From an uncultured Clostridia bacterium (GTDB taxonomy: Bacteria; Bacillota; Clostridia; Christensenellales; Borkfalkiaceae), in assembly GCA_944363395.1 (NCBI GenBank), contig CALVUC010000004.1:1-64000 (forward strand): 64,000 bases of DNA, written 5' to 3'. Position numbers and translations under genes: made by a program. Below are positions 47,701 through 56,495 of this stretch, piece by piece; the first letter of the stretch is position 1; each line of letters opens with the position of its first letter. A model generated the notes under the pieces. It ran no database searches, was not told where the DNA came from, and saw only the letters and a list, made by a program, of their open reading frames with translations.

Positions 47701-49691
47701 GCTGCACGTCGCTCGCCGAAGTGCAGATCCCCGATTCCGTCCTCTCCATCGGCGAGGGCGCGTTCCGGAATACCGCGCTCGGCGAAGTAAGCATCGGCAG
47801 GAACGTCCTCACGATCGGTGCGGACGCCTTCCGCGGCGCTGCGGTGCTTTCGCTCAGCTTCGCGGACAACGCAAGACTGACCTCCATCGGCGCGCGCGCC
47901 TTCGAGGGCACGCTGCTCTCCTCGCTCGTTCTTCCCGACAGCGTCGAGAGCCTCGGCTCGATGGCGTTTGCAAACTGCGATCTGCTCGCTTCGGTCACGC
48001 TCTCCGCGTCTCTTTCGGATATGGCGGACCGCGTGTTCCTCAACGACACCCGCCTGACGCGCGCGGAGTTCAGGGAGGGGGCTTCCGTCATCGGCGACTA
48101 CGCCTTTGCGGCGCTCGACGGCACGGATCTGCTTCCCATGCCTTACCTTGCCGAGGTCATCGTTCCCTCCACGGTCAAGGCGATCGGCGCCTATGCGTTC
48201 GCGGGCAACACGGCAATGACTTCGATCGATCTTTCGGGCGTCGAATATATCGACTCGCACGCCTTCTATCAGGCGACGGCGCTCACCGAGGTCACGCTGG
48301 ACGCTTCCGCGGCGTATATCGGCGTCAGCGCGTTTGAAGAGAGCGGCGTGAAGGACATCGAGCTTTCGGGCGTCGAATACTTCGATGCGCGCAGCTTCTA
48401 CGGCACCGCGATCTCCAACACCGACTTTACCGATGCGATCGAGATCGGCGACAACGCCTTCTACAACTGTCTCAACATTGCGGGGACGGTGCGCCTCCCC
48501 AACGCCGTGCAGATCTACGGCGGCGCCTTCTACGTTCCCGAAAGCACCACCTCGACCGCCGTCACGGGCAACATCACGGCGGTGGAACTGGGCGACAAGC
48601 TCGTCGGTCTGGGCGGCGGCGCGTTCTTCAATTCGCGCATCCGCACCATCCGCCTGCCCGCCTCGCTCGAGATCCTCGGCGCGCCCGCCTTTGCAGGCTG
48701 CGCGAGCCTCATGCAGATCACGGTGGACGAGGGCAACGAGACCTTCTTCGTCGATCCCGTCTACGGCGGCTTGTACCGCAACCTTGCAAACGGCACTTAC
48801 GAGCTCGTCTCCGTGCCGAACGGGCTGCAGATGCGCGAAGTGGGCGAGGATATGCGTCCTTACGTCATCCTCGACGGCACCAGCCGCGTCGGCGACTACG
48901 CAATGGCGTACTGCCGCAACATCCACGCGGTCGAGATCCCCGCTTCCGTCAAGAGCATCGGTCCCAGTGCCTTCTTCTACATGGGCATCGGTCTCGTTGC
49001 CGACTCGGTGACGGGCGTCTCCCGCGAGTACTATCCCAAGTATATCTTCAAGGGGCTTCAGGCTCCCGCCGTCGAGAGTTCGGGCGATATGGTCGATCCC
49101 ACCATCTCCACGACGCTCATCGATATGTACGACAACTTCTCCTGGCAGATCGGCTATCAGATGGCGGACATGGTCATCCCCGTCAACGCCAAGGGCTTCG
49201 AGACGGTCATCTATGAGTTCTTCTTCATGAACACGGAGTATTCCGAAGAGCTGATCGAAGAGGGTACGCAGGCGCTGCTCGACTGGCTCACGGCGCTCGA
49301 CGTCGACGCGCTCACGCTCGCGGACGAAGCGACCGTCACGCAGATGAACACCAACTACAATATGCTCACCGACGGGCAGAGAGCGTTTGTCGCGCAGTAT
49401 GCCGACAAGCTCGCGCAGGCGGTCGCCAGGATCGCCGAACTCAAGGGCGAAACGCCCGACGACGATCCTCCGCAGCCCGAACAGCCCGAAGAGGGCGGCG
49501 CGGACCTCGGGCTCATCATCGGACTGAGCGCTGCGGGCGTCGTCATCGTCGCCGCCGCGGTCGTTGCCGCGCTCCTTCTCATCCGCCGCAGGAAGAATGC
49601 CGCGGCGCAGGAAGCGCCGTCGCAGGACGAAGAGCCCGCGCAGACGGACGGCGATGCAGGCAGCGCGGACGACGAGGGAAAGGAGGACTAA
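41745..49691 (+). CDS. Giant surface subtilase with leucine-rich repeats and C-terminal membrane anchor
   Basis: A 2,648-residue exported protein. A signal peptide (~1-28) is followed by a subtilisin S8 domain with complete triad: D225 (VLDTGFD), H296 (SHGHHVAGI) and S639 (YSGTSMASPNMAG), with oxyanion N410. A PA-type insert lies before the Ser. Residues ~720-1450 are Fn3/Ig-like, as in C5a peptidase-type proteases, and hold a CxH...CxxC segment (C1225-C1301). Residues ~1550-2415 are BspA-type leucine-rich repeats (LxxIGxxAFxGC patterns). A membrane helix (~2589-2613) and an acidic tail end the protein; no LPXTG is seen. The GTG start at 41745 has GGAGGC upstream. It may degrade host or dietary protein at the cell surface. 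Confidence 0.93.
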   Translation: MKAAIRRLLVSVSALAMAGCLGVSAACASPSQMSGTQTGEAQTGSEKIIDVTETLGDRLHEKQDLNEDLLVSPSAQVRTKSDGTRRVIVEMNSQSMLDVYLGSSSVQRRYADFTAYVNGTEGNSYASSLEREQSGFLASLRNSSIEYELRHSYTSVLNGVSIVVKDEDVAALESMSCVKNVIYSEVYSVPQAAVTENVVSVYDTGIYDSSDVAYQGEGQLIAVLDTGFDKSHAAFQEMPEVQKLTKEQVEANMDNLAASTQGSAITVDDVYYNEKVPFAYDYADNDPDVFPKLSSHGHHVAGIIAGKDESVTADDGEAFENGETFLGVAPNAQLMICKVFPDLEDGTEGGAETDDIIAALSDCITLGTDIINMSLGVSCGFSRELDEDAVNEVYDKVYEAGINLVVAGSNSGSSAQGGAYGTTNLTENPDSGTVGSPSTYAGSLSVASISGQKSSYMELDDGTAVYFNESSNAAAEQGDFVAELLGSAQDGTFNFVVVPGYGRSNNYTAAVRRALAQGNCIAVVSRGETSFEEKQRLAYENGAIACIIYNNQSGRISASLGTGKEIPTCTVTADIGRALVDRGQGTIYLNKDYKAGPFMSDFSAWGPTPDLKIKPEITAHGGEITSSVVGGYSIYSGTSMASPNMAGAVALLRQHVEETYGLTGRDLADRVNSLLMSTATIVNDERGLPYSVRRQGAGLGDIGKAIASDAYLYVENNSKPKLELGDDPEKEGIYTMEFHVVNTSSEQKSYTLDAIVMTESVSIDNITVAEQSYMLDKAEKEFYVNGEYTADGTLTLAAGEDAAIGVTVALTSEEKAYLDANFKNGMYVEGYITLDDANEAGVDLSIPYLAFYGDWLQAPVFDATVYEVSADAHNSAIKEEDKTIAAVYESVVIGRYYEGSETYLPLGQYVYDLPEGQEDSGVVASTDKVAVGKSQYGVYEFYAVYFGLLRGVQYMDVTIEDSVSGEVIWQDTIVNSGKAYSSSPGYAEIGLRPDEYGLKNNTQYTATFTARNYYGGRAAEEQTQTFTFYVDYEAPVVYDSNIRYEYDPTDMTKVRSAYLDLYIYDNHYVEGVQLFSYEESNSDVDWATEEAGSVDWLTTYSLPVDSTKGAVNRVTVEITDWLDRFMSVEGQEGKYIGVRVDDYALNSGAYLVEFRQPEVNKVDVVAKYVNADGERVESSIDGQTIVMNAGDALNLTDGTGSLEIGGFSAVADFEVEVYNYATYACSHIDAHGVQCSFVYDEHTGLTYASGDYYYDAESGTVRVLSGSSLPEGYPAGTLFTDICAQSSGSGYESRHFVCPACGSEAQFTYNKRNDEIVFDNFTKTSADPMIHDVLWESGDENVVRVDNGRLYAAGEGTATISAYAPGAADYPYPIDSDGGKAFTFTVRVTGAAGTPQLEGLTVGSYDDLTLGVSRTVNSNSISVDNGSELVLYPEFEPWYLESIPNLTWASSDPTVLEILESDASHARVICKKEGVAEIYLNAGAVLSTFYVTIGEEYTVFSYYCYAYKGPGYSDKYVDENGETRNILVVPANLGISNLGYMVATREGPFFENKDIDTVIIPEGVTTLGLSCFENSSVRRIFLPSTLITMSYNAFRGCENLEEVIWYDASEDNKNGLTYDADNNSYQVDGVTVSGTVTENRTTWDKFFARTSEECTAQSLVVGSDGFRGCVRLSTFDFSRTTGIYDYAFEGCVSLTEADLTGLRFGSAGAFYGAGLENVTLSKDTQLNADMFSGTAVESIDYYASSVPAYAFRGMTGLRSVTFHNALSSIGTRAFAGCGALAEVTFADGAECARIGDGAFEDCAALASFDLPAGLTAIGDGAFAGCTVLAQVTLDGGDKLASLGDDIFSGCSVLGSISLRGASEYYDTVTAAGGYAMLVASDGTPVLLPPAYPAAQSGSTITVGEGLRVISAQSYAGNASLAGKTLVIADGVEVIEAGAFRGTGIEKVILPASVKTVGAGAFENCTALTSALLLCDLSAIPEGMFRGCTSLAEVQIPDSVLSIGEGAFRNTALGEVSIGRNVLTIGADAFRGAAVLSLSFADNARLTSIGARAFEGTLLSSLVLPDSVESLGSMAFANCDLLASVTLSASLSDMADRVFLNDTRLTRAEFREGASVIGDYAFAALDGTDLLPMPYLAEVIVPSTVKAIGAYAFAGNTAMTSIDLSGVEYIDSHAFYQATALTEVTLDASAAYIGVSAFEESGVKDIELSGVEYFDARSFYGTAISNTDFTDAIEIGDNAFYNCLNIAGTVRLPNAVQIYGGAFYVPESTTSTAVTGNITAVELGDKLVGLGGGAFFNSRIRTIRLPASLEILGAPAFAGCASLMQITVDEGNETFFVDPVYGGLYRNLANGTYELVSVPNGLQMREVGEDMRPYVILDGTSRVGDYAMAYCRNIHAVEIPASVKSIGPSAFFYMGIGLVADSVTGVSREYYPKYIFKGLQAPAVESSGDMVDPTISTTLIDMYDNFSWQIGYQMADMVIPVNAKGFETVIYEFFFMNTEYSEELIEEGTQALLDWLTALDVDALTLADEATVTQMNTNYNMLTDGQRAFVAQYADKLAQAVARIAELKGETPDDDPPQPEQPEEGGADLGLIIGLSAAGVVIVAAAVVAALLLIRRRKNAAAQEAPSQDEEPAQTDGDAGSADDEGKED

Positions 49692-49695
49692 GACG

Positions 49696-52230
49696 ATGAA
49701 AAAACGTATTCTGATCACGGCGCTTGCCCTTACGCTCTCTGCGGGCGTCCTCGCCGCGTGCGACAGCGCGGCGGAGCAGTCCGGGGCGCCTCTCGACGGA
49801 ACGCTCCTCGATTCCGCGCTTCCCGTGCAGGATGCGGGGGAGACGGCGGGATACCGTCTCACCTTCGACAGCTGCGGCGGCACGCCCGTCGACGCGGTCG
49901 TCTATCCCGCGCACGGCTATCTTGCCGAGCCCGCTCAGCCCACCCGCGACGGGTACCGCTTTGACGGCTGGTATTGGGATGCGGAATATACGCGCGAGTT
50001 CATCTTTGCGACCAACACGATGCCCTCGTGCGACGTGACCGTCTACGCCAAGTGGACGAAACAGTACACGGTCACGTTTGACAGCCGCGGCGGCTCCGAT
50101 GTCGCGCCCGTCACGGGCGAGGCGGGGGATCCCGTCGCCGCGCCCGACGCGCCCGTCCGCGCAGGCTATGTCTTTGACGGCTGGTTTGCGGATGCGGAGG
50201 GGACGACGCCCTATGAATTCGGCGTGATCCCCGCGCAGGACGTCACCGTCTATGCCCGTTGGCACGAGATCGGGACGGATATTGCGCTCACGCTCATGCC
50301 CAATACGCCCGTCGAGACGTCGGCGCAGTCCGTGACCGCGACCGCAGACGAATGCGCCCCCATCCAAACGGATGCGGACGAGACGTTTGCCGCCGCGCTC
50401 GAAGCGGCGCTGGGCGCGCCCGTGTTCACGTTCGGCGGATGGTCGTACGACGCGGCGGGCAGGCAGCCCGTCGGCGAGACGCTCGGCAGCGTCGGCGGCA
50501 GCGCGACGCTGTACGCGCAGTGGACGCGCTCGGCGGCGTATGCCTCCCTCACCTTCGTGAACGGCGGCGAAACGCTGACGCTCTACGTTGCCAAGCAGGG
50601 GACGCTCTCGTCCGCGCAGGTCTCGCAGGTGCGCTCCTTCTTCGGGGGCAGCGTCTCCGCGCTCTATACGGGCGGCGGCGAGGCGTTCGGGCTCACGGAC
50701 AGCGTGGAGCAGGACTTGGTGCTCACGCCCGAGACCTCCCAAAATTTTGTATTTACCGCGCAGAAGGGCGGCTATGCCCTGACGGACTACACGGGATCGG
50801 CGGCGGACGTCGTCATTCCCGCGGTCTATCGCTCTCTTCCCGTCGTTGCCGTCGGCGAGGACGCCTTTGCAGGCAGTTCCGTCCGTACGGTCTCTGTTCC
50901 CGCGAGCGTTGCTTGCATCGGCGCGGGCGCGTTCGAGGGCTGCGCGCAGCTCACCGCCGTCACGGGCGCGCAGGGCGTCTCCTCCATCGGGGAAAACGCC
51001 TTTGCGGGCTGCACGGCGCTGCAGCTGACCGATGAGGACGGCTTTGTCTATCTCAACGATACCTGCCGCACGCTGCTCTCCTACACGGGCGGCGCGAATG
51101 TCACCGTCCCGGCGCGGGTGGCTGCGCTTGCGGACGACGTGTTCCGCGGCGCCGGGATCCGTACGGTCGCCTTTGCGCGCGGCAGCGCCATCCAGGCCAT
51201 CCCCGCGTACGCCTTTGCGGGCTGCACGCAGCTCACGGGGATCGACGTCTCCGCGCTTCCCGTCGCATCGGTGGGGGAGAGGGCGTTTGAAGGCTGCACG
51301 CAGCTTTCCTCCGTCACACTCTCCGCGCGCACCGCATCTGTCGGCGCATATGCCTTCGCGGGCTGCGAAAAGCTCACGAGCATCGCGATGGACGGCGTGA
51401 CCTCGCTCGGCGAGGGCGCGTTCGAGGGCTGCGGCTTTACCTCCGTCGATCTCAGGAACCTCGTGCCTTCGGGCTATTTTGTAAACGATACGTTCGCGCT
51501 TCCCGCGCGCGCCTTTGCGGACTGCGGGAGCCTCACGTCCGTCGTGCTTCCCGCGTCGCTCTCGTCCGTCGGGGCGGAAGCGTTCGCGGGCTGCGCAAAG
51601 CTTGAGACCGTCACCGTCAACGCGGACGCGTCGTCCAGCCTGCGGTCGGTCGCTGCCGACGCCTTTACGGGCTGCACGCAGCTCAAGACCGTCATCCTCT
51701 TTGCGCGCGTTTCGGGCGAGCAGACGGCGGAGATCGCGCCGCAGACCTTTGCGGACTGCGCCGAGGGTCTCGTCGTGTACGTCGCGTCGGGCAGCCCCGC
51801 CTACGACAGGTCGAGCCGCTTCTATTCCGCGGAGCAGGACGCCATGATGAGCTATGCTGAGATCTATGCGGCGCAGCTCGGCGTGGAAGTGCGCGCGGCG
51901 GAATCGGTGATGCCCGAGATCGCGATGCCTTCGCTCACCTGCCTTCTGCACCTCTCGGACGTCTCTGAAGAGACGGACGTCATCGCGCTCCTGCGTTCGC
52001 TCGGGCTCACCGTCACGGACAACGCTTCCGCCGCAGAGGAGATCGTCCTCTCCGTCGACAGCGTCAGCCGCACCGATCTTCTCACCGAGGACGGTGAAAA
52101 CACGCCCGTGGAAGGGGAGGACGGCGTCTACGACCTGAGCGAGACGGGCAGATATCTCGTCTATGTCCGCGCGACGGATCGCTTCGGCAACAGCCGCACG
52201 GAACAGGTCACGCTCGTCGTCATCGAATGA
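49696..52230 (+). CDS. Lipoprotein with InlB-type and leucine-rich repeats
   Basis: An 844-residue predicted lipoprotein (MKKRILITALALTLSAGVLA, then AC with lipobox LAAC). Residues ~50-175 hold two InlB B-repeat (Listeria-Bacteroides) units, each ending GYxFDGWY/F...VTVYAKW. A third, less regular unit follows. Residues ~370-680 are BspA-type leucine-rich repeats (AFAGCTQL, AFEGC). The C-terminal ~150 residues include an Ig-like fold (YLVYVRATDRFGNSRTEQVTLVV). The start is 4 bp after the subtilase stop, with AGGAGG in the end of that gene, so the two are coupled. A role in adhesion or substrate binding is likely. Confidence 0.9.
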   Translation: MKKRILITALALTLSAGVLAACDSAAEQSGAPLDGTLLDSALPVQDAGETAGYRLTFDSCGGTPVDAVVYPAHGYLAEPAQPTRDGYRFDGWYWDAEYTREFIFATNTMPSCDVTVYAKWTKQYTVTFDSRGGSDVAPVTGEAGDPVAAPDAPVRAGYVFDGWFADAEGTTPYEFGVIPAQDVTVYARWHEIGTDIALTLMPNTPVETSAQSVTATADECAPIQTDADETFAAALEAALGAPVFTFGGWSYDAAGRQPVGETLGSVGGSATLYAQWTRSAAYASLTFVNGGETLTLYVAKQGTLSSAQVSQVRSFFGGSVSALYTGGGEAFGLTDSVEQDLVLTPETSQNFVFTAQKGGYALTDYTGSAADVVIPAVYRSLPVVAVGEDAFAGSSVRTVSVPASVACIGAGAFEGCAQLTAVTGAQGVSSIGENAFAGCTALQLTDEDGFVYLNDTCRTLLSYTGGANVTVPARVAALADDVFRGAGIRTVAFARGSAIQAIPAYAFAGCTQLTGIDVSALPVASVGERAFEGCTQLSSVTLSARTASVGAYAFAGCEKLTSIAMDGVTSLGEGAFEGCGFTSVDLRNLVPSGYFVNDTFALPARAFADCGSLTSVVLPASLSSVGAEAFAGCAKLETVTVNADASSSLRSVAADAFTGCTQLKTVILFARVSGEQTAEIAPQTFADCAEGLVVYVASGSPAYDRSSRFYSAEQDAMMSYAEIYAAQLGVEVRAAESVMPEIAMPSLTCLLHLSDVSEETDVIALLRSLGLTVTDNASAAEEIVLSVDSVSRTDLLTEDGENTPVEGEDGVYDLSETGRYLVYVRATDRFGNSRTEQVTLVVIE

Positions 52231-52274
52231 GTGCAAACGCAATACGGGAAATTGTATACGGGCGGCGCGATTGC

Positions 52275-52303
52275 TTGACTTTTATACATTTTTCTGTTAT
52301 AAT
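52275..52303 (+). promoter_or_regulatory. Sigma-A promoter before the lipoprotein/Opp operon
   Basis: TTGACT (52275-52280), a 17-bp spacer and perfect TATAAT (52298-52303). It is the only clear promoter ahead of the genes up to 61174. No terminator is seen between the previous gene and this promoter. Confidence 0.82.
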
Positions 52304-52392
52304 AGACAAGATTATATTCAGAACATTCAACCCACGAAAAAAAGACGGAAGGCGCATCCGGGGAAACACCCGTGCGCATGGAGGCAGACGCC

Positions 52393-53715
52393 TTGAAAAT
52401 GATGAAACGTAAAAGACGCAATCTCCTTTTGGTCCTGACCGCCGGGCTCATGGCGGCGCTCACGGCGGGCGTTTTGTGCGCCTGCGCGCAGCCCGACCGC
52501 GAACAGCAGATCATCGAGCAAGGGTATGTGTGCGAGGTCACCTACGACGCCAACGGCGGGTCCTTCGATACCGCCGTCAGCGCGCCGACCGCAACGGTGC
52601 GCGTCAAGGAAAATTCCTTTACGCTCGAACCCGGATATGTGCCGGAGGGCGCGGGTTCGCTCAATACGGTCGCCGCGCCCGTGCGCACCTACTACGACCT
52701 GATGGGCTGGCTGCCCGTCACCGTGGACGAGGAGGGCAACGAGGTCGTCGGGACCGAGTACTGGGATTTCTATTCCGACCGCGTCACGGGCAACATGACG
52801 CTCCGCGCCGATTGGAGAAAGCAGGGCGAAGTGTTCTTCAACATCACCGTCGGCGGGGAGGTCGTCTCCTTTGCGGACACCTACCATTTCTCGCCCGGCG
52901 CGAGCTTCATCTCCACGCTCTATGACCGCGACAGGGACGGCGGGTACACCCTCCGCGAGGACTACGTCCGCGACAGGGTGCGCGTCCAGTCGGCGGACGA
53001 TAAGGAGTACACGATGCTCGGCTTCTATTACGACGCGGCGCTCACGCAGCCCGTCACGGACGAGAACGCCGTCTATCCCGAGGACAATCCCGAGCGGCTC
53101 GATCTGTACGCGCGCTATCTCGAGGGGAATTACACCATCCTCTCGCAGGAGACGCTCACGGCGAGCACCATCCTGCGCTCCAACAGCAATTGGTATCTCA
53201 TCGGGGATATCGATTTCTCCGACCGCAACGGCGAGCCGATGGAATGGAATACGCTCGCGTCCTTCGAGGGCAGCATCCTCGGCAACGGGCATTCGATCAC
53301 GGGCATTGCCTTTACGTCCCGCGTGTACGCAAACGATCTCAAGCCCGTGCGCTCCGTCTTCGGCGAGATGAAGGGCAGGGTGGAGGACCTCACCATCAAG
53401 GACGTGAACTTCACCGTCTGGTCGGGCTGGTTCGACGCGACGTACGACAGCGCCGACGCCTCCCAGCAGCAGCCGCAGATCACCATCGCCTTCCTCGCGA
53501 GCTCGTTCGCGGGCGGCGCGTTCCGAAACGTCACATTGGAAGGCTGCACGCTCGGCGTCATCAACGCCACGCGTGAGGACACGGCGGGCAGAGGGTTCGG
53601 CTATACCGTCTCCGGGAGCAACTGGTGTACCGACGACGGCTCCGAGGGGAGTTCCGTCACGGGTACGGCGGCGTTCACGGGCGAGACCGAGGACGACGAA
53701 CTCACCGGTCTTTGA
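52393..53715 (+). CDS. InlB-repeat lipoprotein upstream of the Opp genes
   Basis: A ~440-residue lipoprotein: charged start KMMKRKRRN, hydrophobic core LLLVLTAGLMAALTAGV, then LCAC with the lipid Cys. It contains InlB-type segments (EVTYDANGGSFDTAV...LMGWLPVT...MTLRADW) and a second one ending MLGFYYDAALTQPV. The C-terminal part (FEGSILGNGHSITGIAFTSR) resembles GLUG-type repeats of surface proteins. I set the start at TTG 52393, seven bases after GGAGGC; ATG 52399 is the alternative. Its position just ahead of the transporter operon suggests a partner role in substrate capture. Confidence 0.82.
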   Translation: MKMMKRKRRNLLLVLTAGLMAALTAGVLCACAQPDREQQIIEQGYVCEVTYDANGGSFDTAVSAPTATVRVKENSFTLEPGYVPEGAGSLNTVAAPVRTYYDLMGWLPVTVDEEGNEVVGTEYWDFYSDRVTGNMTLRADWRKQGEVFFNITVGGEVVSFADTYHFSPGASFISTLYDRDRDGGYTLREDYVRDRVRVQSADDKEYTMLGFYYDAALTQPVTDENAVYPEDNPERLDLYARYLEGNYTILSQETLTASTILRSNSNWYLIGDIDFSDRNGEPMEWNTLASFEGSILGNGHSITGIAFTSRVYANDLKPVRSVFGEMKGRVEDLTIKDVNFTVWSGWFDATYDSADASQQQPQITIAFLASSFAGGAFRNVTLEGCTLGVINATREDTAGRGFGYTVSGSNWCTDDGSEGSSVTGTAAFTGETEDDELTGL

Positions 53716-53769
53716 GACCTGCGGCTCGCGCCGCGCCATCATTACAGGAATAAACAGGAGGATACCGAT

Positions 53770-56475
53770 ATGAATAAAACATGGATGCGCCTTGCGGGCG
53801 CAGGGCTGGCAGCGGCGATGTCTGTGTCGCTCTTTGCCGCTTGCGCGCCGAAGGAGGAAGGGGACCGCAACGAGAACGACGTCCTCGAGATCAGTTCGGG
53901 CGAGTTCGACAAGGTGTTCAATCCCTTCTTCGCGACGTCGCTGTACGACTCCAACATCGTCGGGCAGACGCAGATCAGTATGCTGAGCGCGGATAAAGAC
54001 GGCAAGGAAGTCACCTATGGCCCCGATCAGCCCGTCGTCACGCTCGACTATAACGAGACGATGTACACCGCCACGGGCGCGGCGACCACCAACGGCGACA
54101 CCGCGGAGACGACCGTCTATCAGTTCGTCATCAAGAACGGCATCAAGTTCTCGGACGGCGTCGAACTGACGGCGCACGACGTGCTGTTCAATCTCTATAT
54201 GTATCTCGATCCCAACTACACGGGCTCGAACACGATGTATTCCACCGATATCGTCGGTCTGCGCGCCTACACGACGCAGGACCCCGGCGCGACGGAGGCT
54301 TCGGAGGAAGCGTTCAACGAGACGTACGCAAGCCTTGCGCGTATGCGCGCCAACGCCGTTCTGGAGTACACGACAAACCCGGACAACACGACGGCATGGC
54401 AGAACCGCGTCAAGACCTATAACGATCAGCGCCGCCAGATGTTCATCGCCTATGACGACGAGAACGCCGAAGAGAACGGCGGCAAGATCGCCGATAAGTT
54501 CGTCGAGTACGATGAAAAGGGCATCCGCGCCGATATCGAACTCATCAAGGAAGAGTTCAGGAACGAGCTCGAGACGACCTACAACGGCATCGACATGACC
54601 GCCTACAAGGGGCAGCTCAACGAGGATACGGGCAAGTACGAGAACGGCTACGACCTCGACGAGGACAAAGTCTGGCAGGGCTTCTTCCTCGAGATGGGGC
54701 TCATCAGCCGTGTGCTCGATCCCTCCGTCGTCTCCGGCACCGTCTATGAGACGGACGAAGAGGGGAGATACGTCATCGACTGGCAGGGCGCAGACAGGAA
54801 CGCCGATTATACGCGCGAAGAGGCGATCGATTACGCCTATGAGGCGCTGTGCAGCAGCGACAGGCAGATCGCGGACATCATCACGATGTATTCGACGGGT
54901 ACGACCATCCTCACGACCTTTGCGGGCGATGCGAAGGAAGCGTACTACGGCGCCATCCAGGAGGTCGCGGGCGGACTTGCCGTCAAGAGCATCTCCGGGA
55001 TCCGCATCCTCGACGCATCCGAGTTCAGCGGCTCGACGCAATATCCCGAGGGCGAGTATGATATGCTGCAGATCACGATCAACGGCATCGACCCCAAGGC
55101 GAAGTGGAACTTTGCGTTCAGCGTCGCGCCCATGCACTACTATTCCACGCCCGAACTTGTCAAGGCGGCGATGAGCGATACGACGTACAGTTCCAATTTC
55201 GGCGTCGAATTCTCCTCCGTCTCCTTCATGAACGAAGTCAAGTCCCGCAACGCCGTTCCCGTCGGCGCGGGCGTCTATCAGGCGTCCACGATGAACGATG
55301 AGACGCTGCTTTGGGAGACGGACGCAAACGGCAACCAGACGCAGGCGTCCGTCAACAGCTTCAATACCCTTCGCGACGGGTTTGAAAACAGCAACATCGT
55401 CTACTTCATCCGCAACGAGAACTTTGTCACGACGGGCGGCAACGAAGAGGCGGTCTACAACGCCAAGATCAAGCACGTCCAGTACAAGGTGCTGCCCACC
55501 ACGCAGGTGATGACGGCGCTGCAGGGCGGCAGCGTCACGCTTGCGGACCCGAGCGCGACGAGAGAGAACATCGACGCGGTCGAGACCTCCTCGCACCTCG
55601 CGCACATCGACGTCCAGTCCTCCGGCTACGGCTATATCGGCATCAATGCGAAGTTCATCCCGAGCATCTATGTCCGCCGCGCCCTGATGACGGTGTTCGA
55701 TCCCACGCTCGTGCAGAACTACTATCCCGGCACCCTTTCCAAGCCCGTCTACCGCAACTTCTCGCTCGTCAGCTGGGTGTATGAGGCATTCCCCGATGAC
55801 GGGCTCGAGGCATGGTCGCCCGAACCTTACTACGACTACGACGACACCTTCGCATCGGCGCGCGAATGGCTCTATCAGGATCGCGACTGCCAGTTTGTGG
55901 ACGGCGTCTGGATGTATAAGAACGAACCCATCGAGATCACGCTCACCGTCGCGGGCGAGACGTACGACCACCCCGCGTATGCGACCTTCCTGAAGGCGAG
56001 CGAGATCCTCAACGCAAACGGCATCAAGACGACGGTCGTCAACGACGCCCGCGCCCTCTACAAGCTCGCCAGCGGCGGTCTTGCGGTGTGGGCGGCGGCG
56101 TGGACCTCGACGGTCGACCCCGATATGTATCAGGTCTACCACAAGGACAGCCGTGCGACGTCCGTCCTCAACTGGGGTTACGATTACCTCATCACCGAAG
56201 ATAAGGCGACGGCGGAAGAGAAACGTATCATCAACGATCTCGCCGACCTCATCGATGCGGGCCGCGAGACCATCAACCAGGCGGAGCGCGCGGAGATCTA
56301 CCGCGAGGCGACCGATCTCGTCATGGATCTCGCCGTCGAGTTCCCGCTCTATCAGAGAAGCGATATGTACGTCTATAACAAGAACGTGATCGACGCTTCC
56401 ACCTTCTATCCCGATCCCACGCCCTATATGAGCCCCATTGCAGAGATCTGGAAGGTCAGCTTCATCCTCGATTGA
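53770..56475 (+). CDS. oppA: Peptide ABC transporter substrate-binding lipoprotein (family 5), enlarged
   Basis: A 901-residue OppA/DppA-type lipoprotein (lipobox LFAAC). Family 5 binding proteins deliver oligopeptides or other solutes to the permease. Recognisable blocks are VYQFVIKNGIKFSDGVELTAHDV, YIGINAKFIPSIYVRRALM and AAWTSTVDPDMYQVYH. The length is well above the usual ~550-600. An extra ~240-residue, charged, mostly helical segment (about residues 165-405) splits the first lobe. AGGAGG stands before the ATG. It is followed directly by both permeases and both ATPases. The peptide specificity is not readable. Confidence 0.9.
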   Translation: MNKTWMRLAGAGLAAAMSVSLFAACAPKEEGDRNENDVLEISSGEFDKVFNPFFATSLYDSNIVGQTQISMLSADKDGKEVTYGPDQPVVTLDYNETMYTATGAATTNGDTAETTVYQFVIKNGIKFSDGVELTAHDVLFNLYMYLDPNYTGSNTMYSTDIVGLRAYTTQDPGATEASEEAFNETYASLARMRANAVLEYTTNPDNTTAWQNRVKTYNDQRRQMFIAYDDENAEENGGKIADKFVEYDEKGIRADIELIKEEFRNELETTYNGIDMTAYKGQLNEDTGKYENGYDLDEDKVWQGFFLEMGLISRVLDPSVVSGTVYETDEEGRYVIDWQGADRNADYTREEAIDYAYEALCSSDRQIADIITMYSTGTTILTTFAGDAKEAYYGAIQEVAGGLAVKSISGIRILDASEFSGSTQYPEGEYDMLQITINGIDPKAKWNFAFSVAPMHYYSTPELVKAAMSDTTYSSNFGVEFSSVSFMNEVKSRNAVPVGAGVYQASTMNDETLLWETDANGNQTQASVNSFNTLRDGFENSNIVYFIRNENFVTTGGNEEAVYNAKIKHVQYKVLPTTQVMTALQGGSVTLADPSATRENIDAVETSSHLAHIDVQSSGYGYIGINAKFIPSIYVRRALMTVFDPTLVQNYYPGTLSKPVYRNFSLVSWVYEAFPDDGLEAWSPEPYYDYDDTFASAREWLYQDRDCQFVDGVWMYKNEPIEITLTVAGETYDHPAYATFLKASEILNANGIKTTVVNDARALYKLASGGLAVWAAAWTSTVDPDMYQVYHKDSRATSVLNWGYDYLITEDKATAEEKRIINDLADLIDAGRETINQAERAEIYREATDLVMDLAVEFPLYQRSDMYVYNKNVIDASTFYPDPTPYMSPIAEIWKVSFILD

Positions 56476-56495
56476 CCTCCTGATGGGAGAACGCT

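Noticed and set aside
43119..49883. A 2,254-codon open frame on the minus strand opposite the giant surface protein
   Set aside because: It mirrors the coding strand of a clear subtilase/LRR gene. Arginine- and aspartate-rich composition and absence of any domain show it is a codon-bias shadow in G+C-rich DNA.
52327..56142. A 1,271-codon minus-strand frame opposite the lipoprotein and oppA genes
   Set aside because: Same shadow effect; the plus-strand genes have signal peptides, ribosome sites and family motifs.
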